This document shows, one piece after another, positions 23,566 through 24,859 of a stretch of 24,859 bases of DNA. The notes beneath the pieces are model-generated. The model was not told where the DNA came from and made no database searches. It worked only from the letters and a program-made list of their open reading frames with translations. Location of the stretch: positions 1-24,859 of the forward strand of contig CABVCF010000024.1 in NCBI GenBank assembly GCA_902496775.1, given 5' to 3'. Source of the stretch: an uncultured Collinsella sp. GTDB lineage: Bacteria; Actinomycetota; Coriobacteriia; Coriobacteriales; Coriobacteriaceae. A program made the position numbers and the translations under genes. Each line of letters starts with the position of its first letter. Positions within the stretch are counted from its first letter, which is position 1.

Positions 23566-23604
23566 TAGCACGTTCCGCGCCGGCGAAAAACCCTCAACAC
23601 TGGT

Positions 23605-23610
23605 TTTATA
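23605..23610 (-). promoter_or_regulatory. Possible -10 for the ileS leader
   Basis: TATAAA on the minus strand would start transcription near 23598, giving a leader of about 390 bases that includes the whole T-box. No good -35 is visible. Confidence 0.35.
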
Positions 23611-23691
23611 CGTTCGAAATTTCTTGCGGCCGTGTACCTTCTCTTGGAGCAAAATACCTGTAAGCACTTTATCGAACGAAAGAAGGTTGCT

Positions 23692-24774
23692 ATGCGCACG
23701 ATCGGAATGAGCGACTACACCGTCGGCGAGGATTGCTTTACCGAGCTGCCCTCCGCACTGGAGGAGTACGGAGCGACCAAGGTCGCCATCATTGGCGGCA
23801 AGAGAGCCCTGGCTGCGGCGCTGCCGGGCATCGAGGCGGCGCTTGAAGGTACCGATGTCGAGATTCTAGAGACCCGCGTCTATGGCACCAACAGTACGCG
23901 TGCCAATATCGCCAAGGTCGTGAACTCCCCTGCCTGCCAGGAAGCTGACGTTCTCATCGCCTGCGGCGGCGGCAAGGCGCTCGACACCGTGAAGACCGCA
24001 GCCATCGAGCTCAAGAAGATTGTCTTCACTGTCCCGACGATCTGTTCCAACTGCTCCGCCGCGACCGCCATTGCCGTCGTGTACAACGACGACGGCTCGC
24101 TCGAGGGCTATTCGTACCCCAACCGACCGGCGCACATCTTCATCAACCCCAAGGTCATCGCCGAGGCTCCGGCAGAGTACTTCTGGGCTGGCGTGGGCGA
24201 TGCCCTGTCCAAGCAGCCCGAGGTCGAGTACGCCACGAGCGCCGGTAATTTGGAGCACACCGCCGGTCTTGGCCTGGCACTCGCCCACACCTGCTCCGAG
24301 CCGCTGTTTACCTATGGCGTCCAGGGTCTTGAGGACGTGCGCCAGGACCTGTCGAGCGAGGCCGTCAAGCAAATTGCGCTCGATATCGTGGTCAACACGG
24401 GCTATGTCTCGAACCTGACCAACCAAAACGATTACTACTACAACTCGAGTGTGGCGCACGCGTTCTACAACGCCACCTGCAGCATTCCGCGCGAGGGCTC
24501 CTATCTGCACGGCGAGGTCGTGAGCCTGGGCGTGCTCGTGTTGTTCGCCTACACGGGCGACACCGAGAACCTTGAGCGCTACGCCACCTTTAACAAGCAG
24601 ATGGGCCTGCCCGTGACGCTTGAGCAGGTCGGACTTTCCGAGGCCGACATCCCTGCCCTGTGCGAGTACGCGCACGCCACCAACGAGTGGAAGCAGGGAA
24701 ACCCCGAGCCCTTCACCGACGAAAAGTTCGCCGCCGCCGTCAAGGCCGCCGACGCCTACGGCCACACCCTCTAG
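23692..24774 (+). CDS. Iron-containing alcohol dehydrogenase family protein (GldA/HcxA-like)
   Basis: The 360-residue protein is the only clear plus-strand gene. It has an N-terminal NAD-binding half with CGGGKALDTVKTAA (91-104) and VPTICSNCSAATAIAVVYNDDGSLEGY (114-140). The C-terminal helical half carries all three metal ligands: D170 (AGVGDALSK), H256 (SVAHAFYN) and H273 (SYLHGEVV). The family oxidises glycerol or related alcohols or reduces 2-oxo acids with NAD(P). The sequence looks closer to the HcxA/YbdH-like branch than to classical glycerol dehydrogenase, but the substrate is not determined. The ATG at 23692 has GAAGG 5 bases upstream; the longer frame from 23632 lacks a site. It is divergent from ileS and apparently single. 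Confidence 0.88.
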   Translation: MRTIGMSDYTVGEDCFTELPSALEEYGATKVAIIGGKRALAAALPGIEAALEGTDVEILETRVYGTNSTRANIAKVVNSPACQEADVLIACGGGKALDTVKTAAIELKKIVFTVPTICSNCSAATAIAVVYNDDGSLEGYSYPNRPAHIFINPKVIAEAPAEYFWAGVGDALSKQPEVEYATSAGNLEHTAGLGLALAHTCSEPLFTYGVQGLEDVRQDLSSEAVKQIALDIVVNTGYVSNLTNQNDYYYNSSVAHAFYNATCSIPREGSYLHGEVVSLGVLVLFAYTGDTENLERYATFNKQMGLPVTLEQVGLSEADIPALCEYAHATNEWKQGNPEPFTDEKFAAAVKAADAYGHTL

Positions 24775-24783
24775 CTCTAACCC

Positions 24784-24805
24784 AAAACCACCACAAAGGG
24801 GACAG
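24784..24805 (+). repeat. Half of the palindrome found at 16977-17017
   Basis: These 22 bases are the exact reverse complement of 16996-17017, that is one arm (AAAACCACCACAAAGG) plus part of the loop. They start 9 bases after the dehydrogenase stop. The second arm is not present in the 54 bases that follow. Confidence 0.8.
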
Positions 24806-24859
24806 TGAACTGCGCCCCGAAACTTGGACTGAATAAATAGCGACTACGCCGCAAGGGCC
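24806..24859 (+). mobile_element. Probable left end of an IS3/IS150-like insertion sequence, partial
   Basis: The sequence changes at 24806 to TGAACTGCGCCCCGAAACTT, followed by GGAC. This resembles the TG-starting terminal repeats of IS3-family (IS150 group) elements as I remember them. No transposase can be seen because the window ends. Recognition is from memory only, so this is tentative. Confidence 0.45.

Noticed and set aside
23660..23674. cre-like site (CTGTAAGCACTTTAT) before the dehydrogenase gene
   Set aside because: It matches only half of the Bacillota CcpA consensus and this lineage is not known to use it.

Overview
The window is GC-rich bacterial DNA, almost entirely coded on the minus strand, so transcription runs from high to low coordinates. 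The gene families, the Bacillota-like synteny (efp-asp23-nusB-xseB-tlyA), high-GC codon use and short dispersed hairpins fit a Coriobacteriia (Actinomycetota) genome, most likely Collinsella or a close relative. That assignment is inference from gene content and remembered resemblance; no database was searched. Most of the window is core housekeeping.

Layout in transcription order (right to left). (1) ileS (23205-20411) with a T-box leader (about 23565-23249) reading an AUC isoleucine specifier. The ileS frame is broken about 240 bases before its stop, separating the C-terminal zinc-binding module. (2) A roughly 390-base non-coding stretch with an ileS terminator and two repeat-like structured elements. 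(3) lspA-rluD, then a membrane GT2 glycosyltransferase, ending at a strong hairpin. (4) A short A24 prepilin peptidase, dGTPase-type HD hydrolase, rarA, a DUF948-like protein, a degenerate RsbW-like anti-sigma protein, a SigB/SigF-type sigma factor and an AI-2E-family permease, closed by a terminator. (5) alaS-ruvX-mltG-yqeG-aroK-aroB-like, with very tight or overlapping junctions. (6) pepP with its own promoter and terminator. (7) efp-asp23-nusB-xseB-tlyA, running off the left edge. On the plus strand, diverging from ileS, lies an iron-containing alcohol dehydrogenase family gene (23692-24774). It is followed by half of a hairpin also found at 16977-17017, apparently interrupted by the end of an IS3-family-like element.

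How they work together: the blocks cover translation (IleRS, AlaRS, EF-P, RluD, TlyA), envelope maturation (LspA, MltG, GT2), DNA maintenance (RuvX, RarA, XseB, dNTPase) and a partner-switching-type sigma module. The items most worth a second look are the AroB-like protein that has lost every recognisable metal ligand, the RsbW-like protein without the N-box asparagine, the nested-stem element after ileS whose imperfect pairs are all G-U on the plus strand, the ileS frameshift, and the T-box with a non-consensus core. I see no CRISPR array, tRNA, rRNA or clear phage gene.
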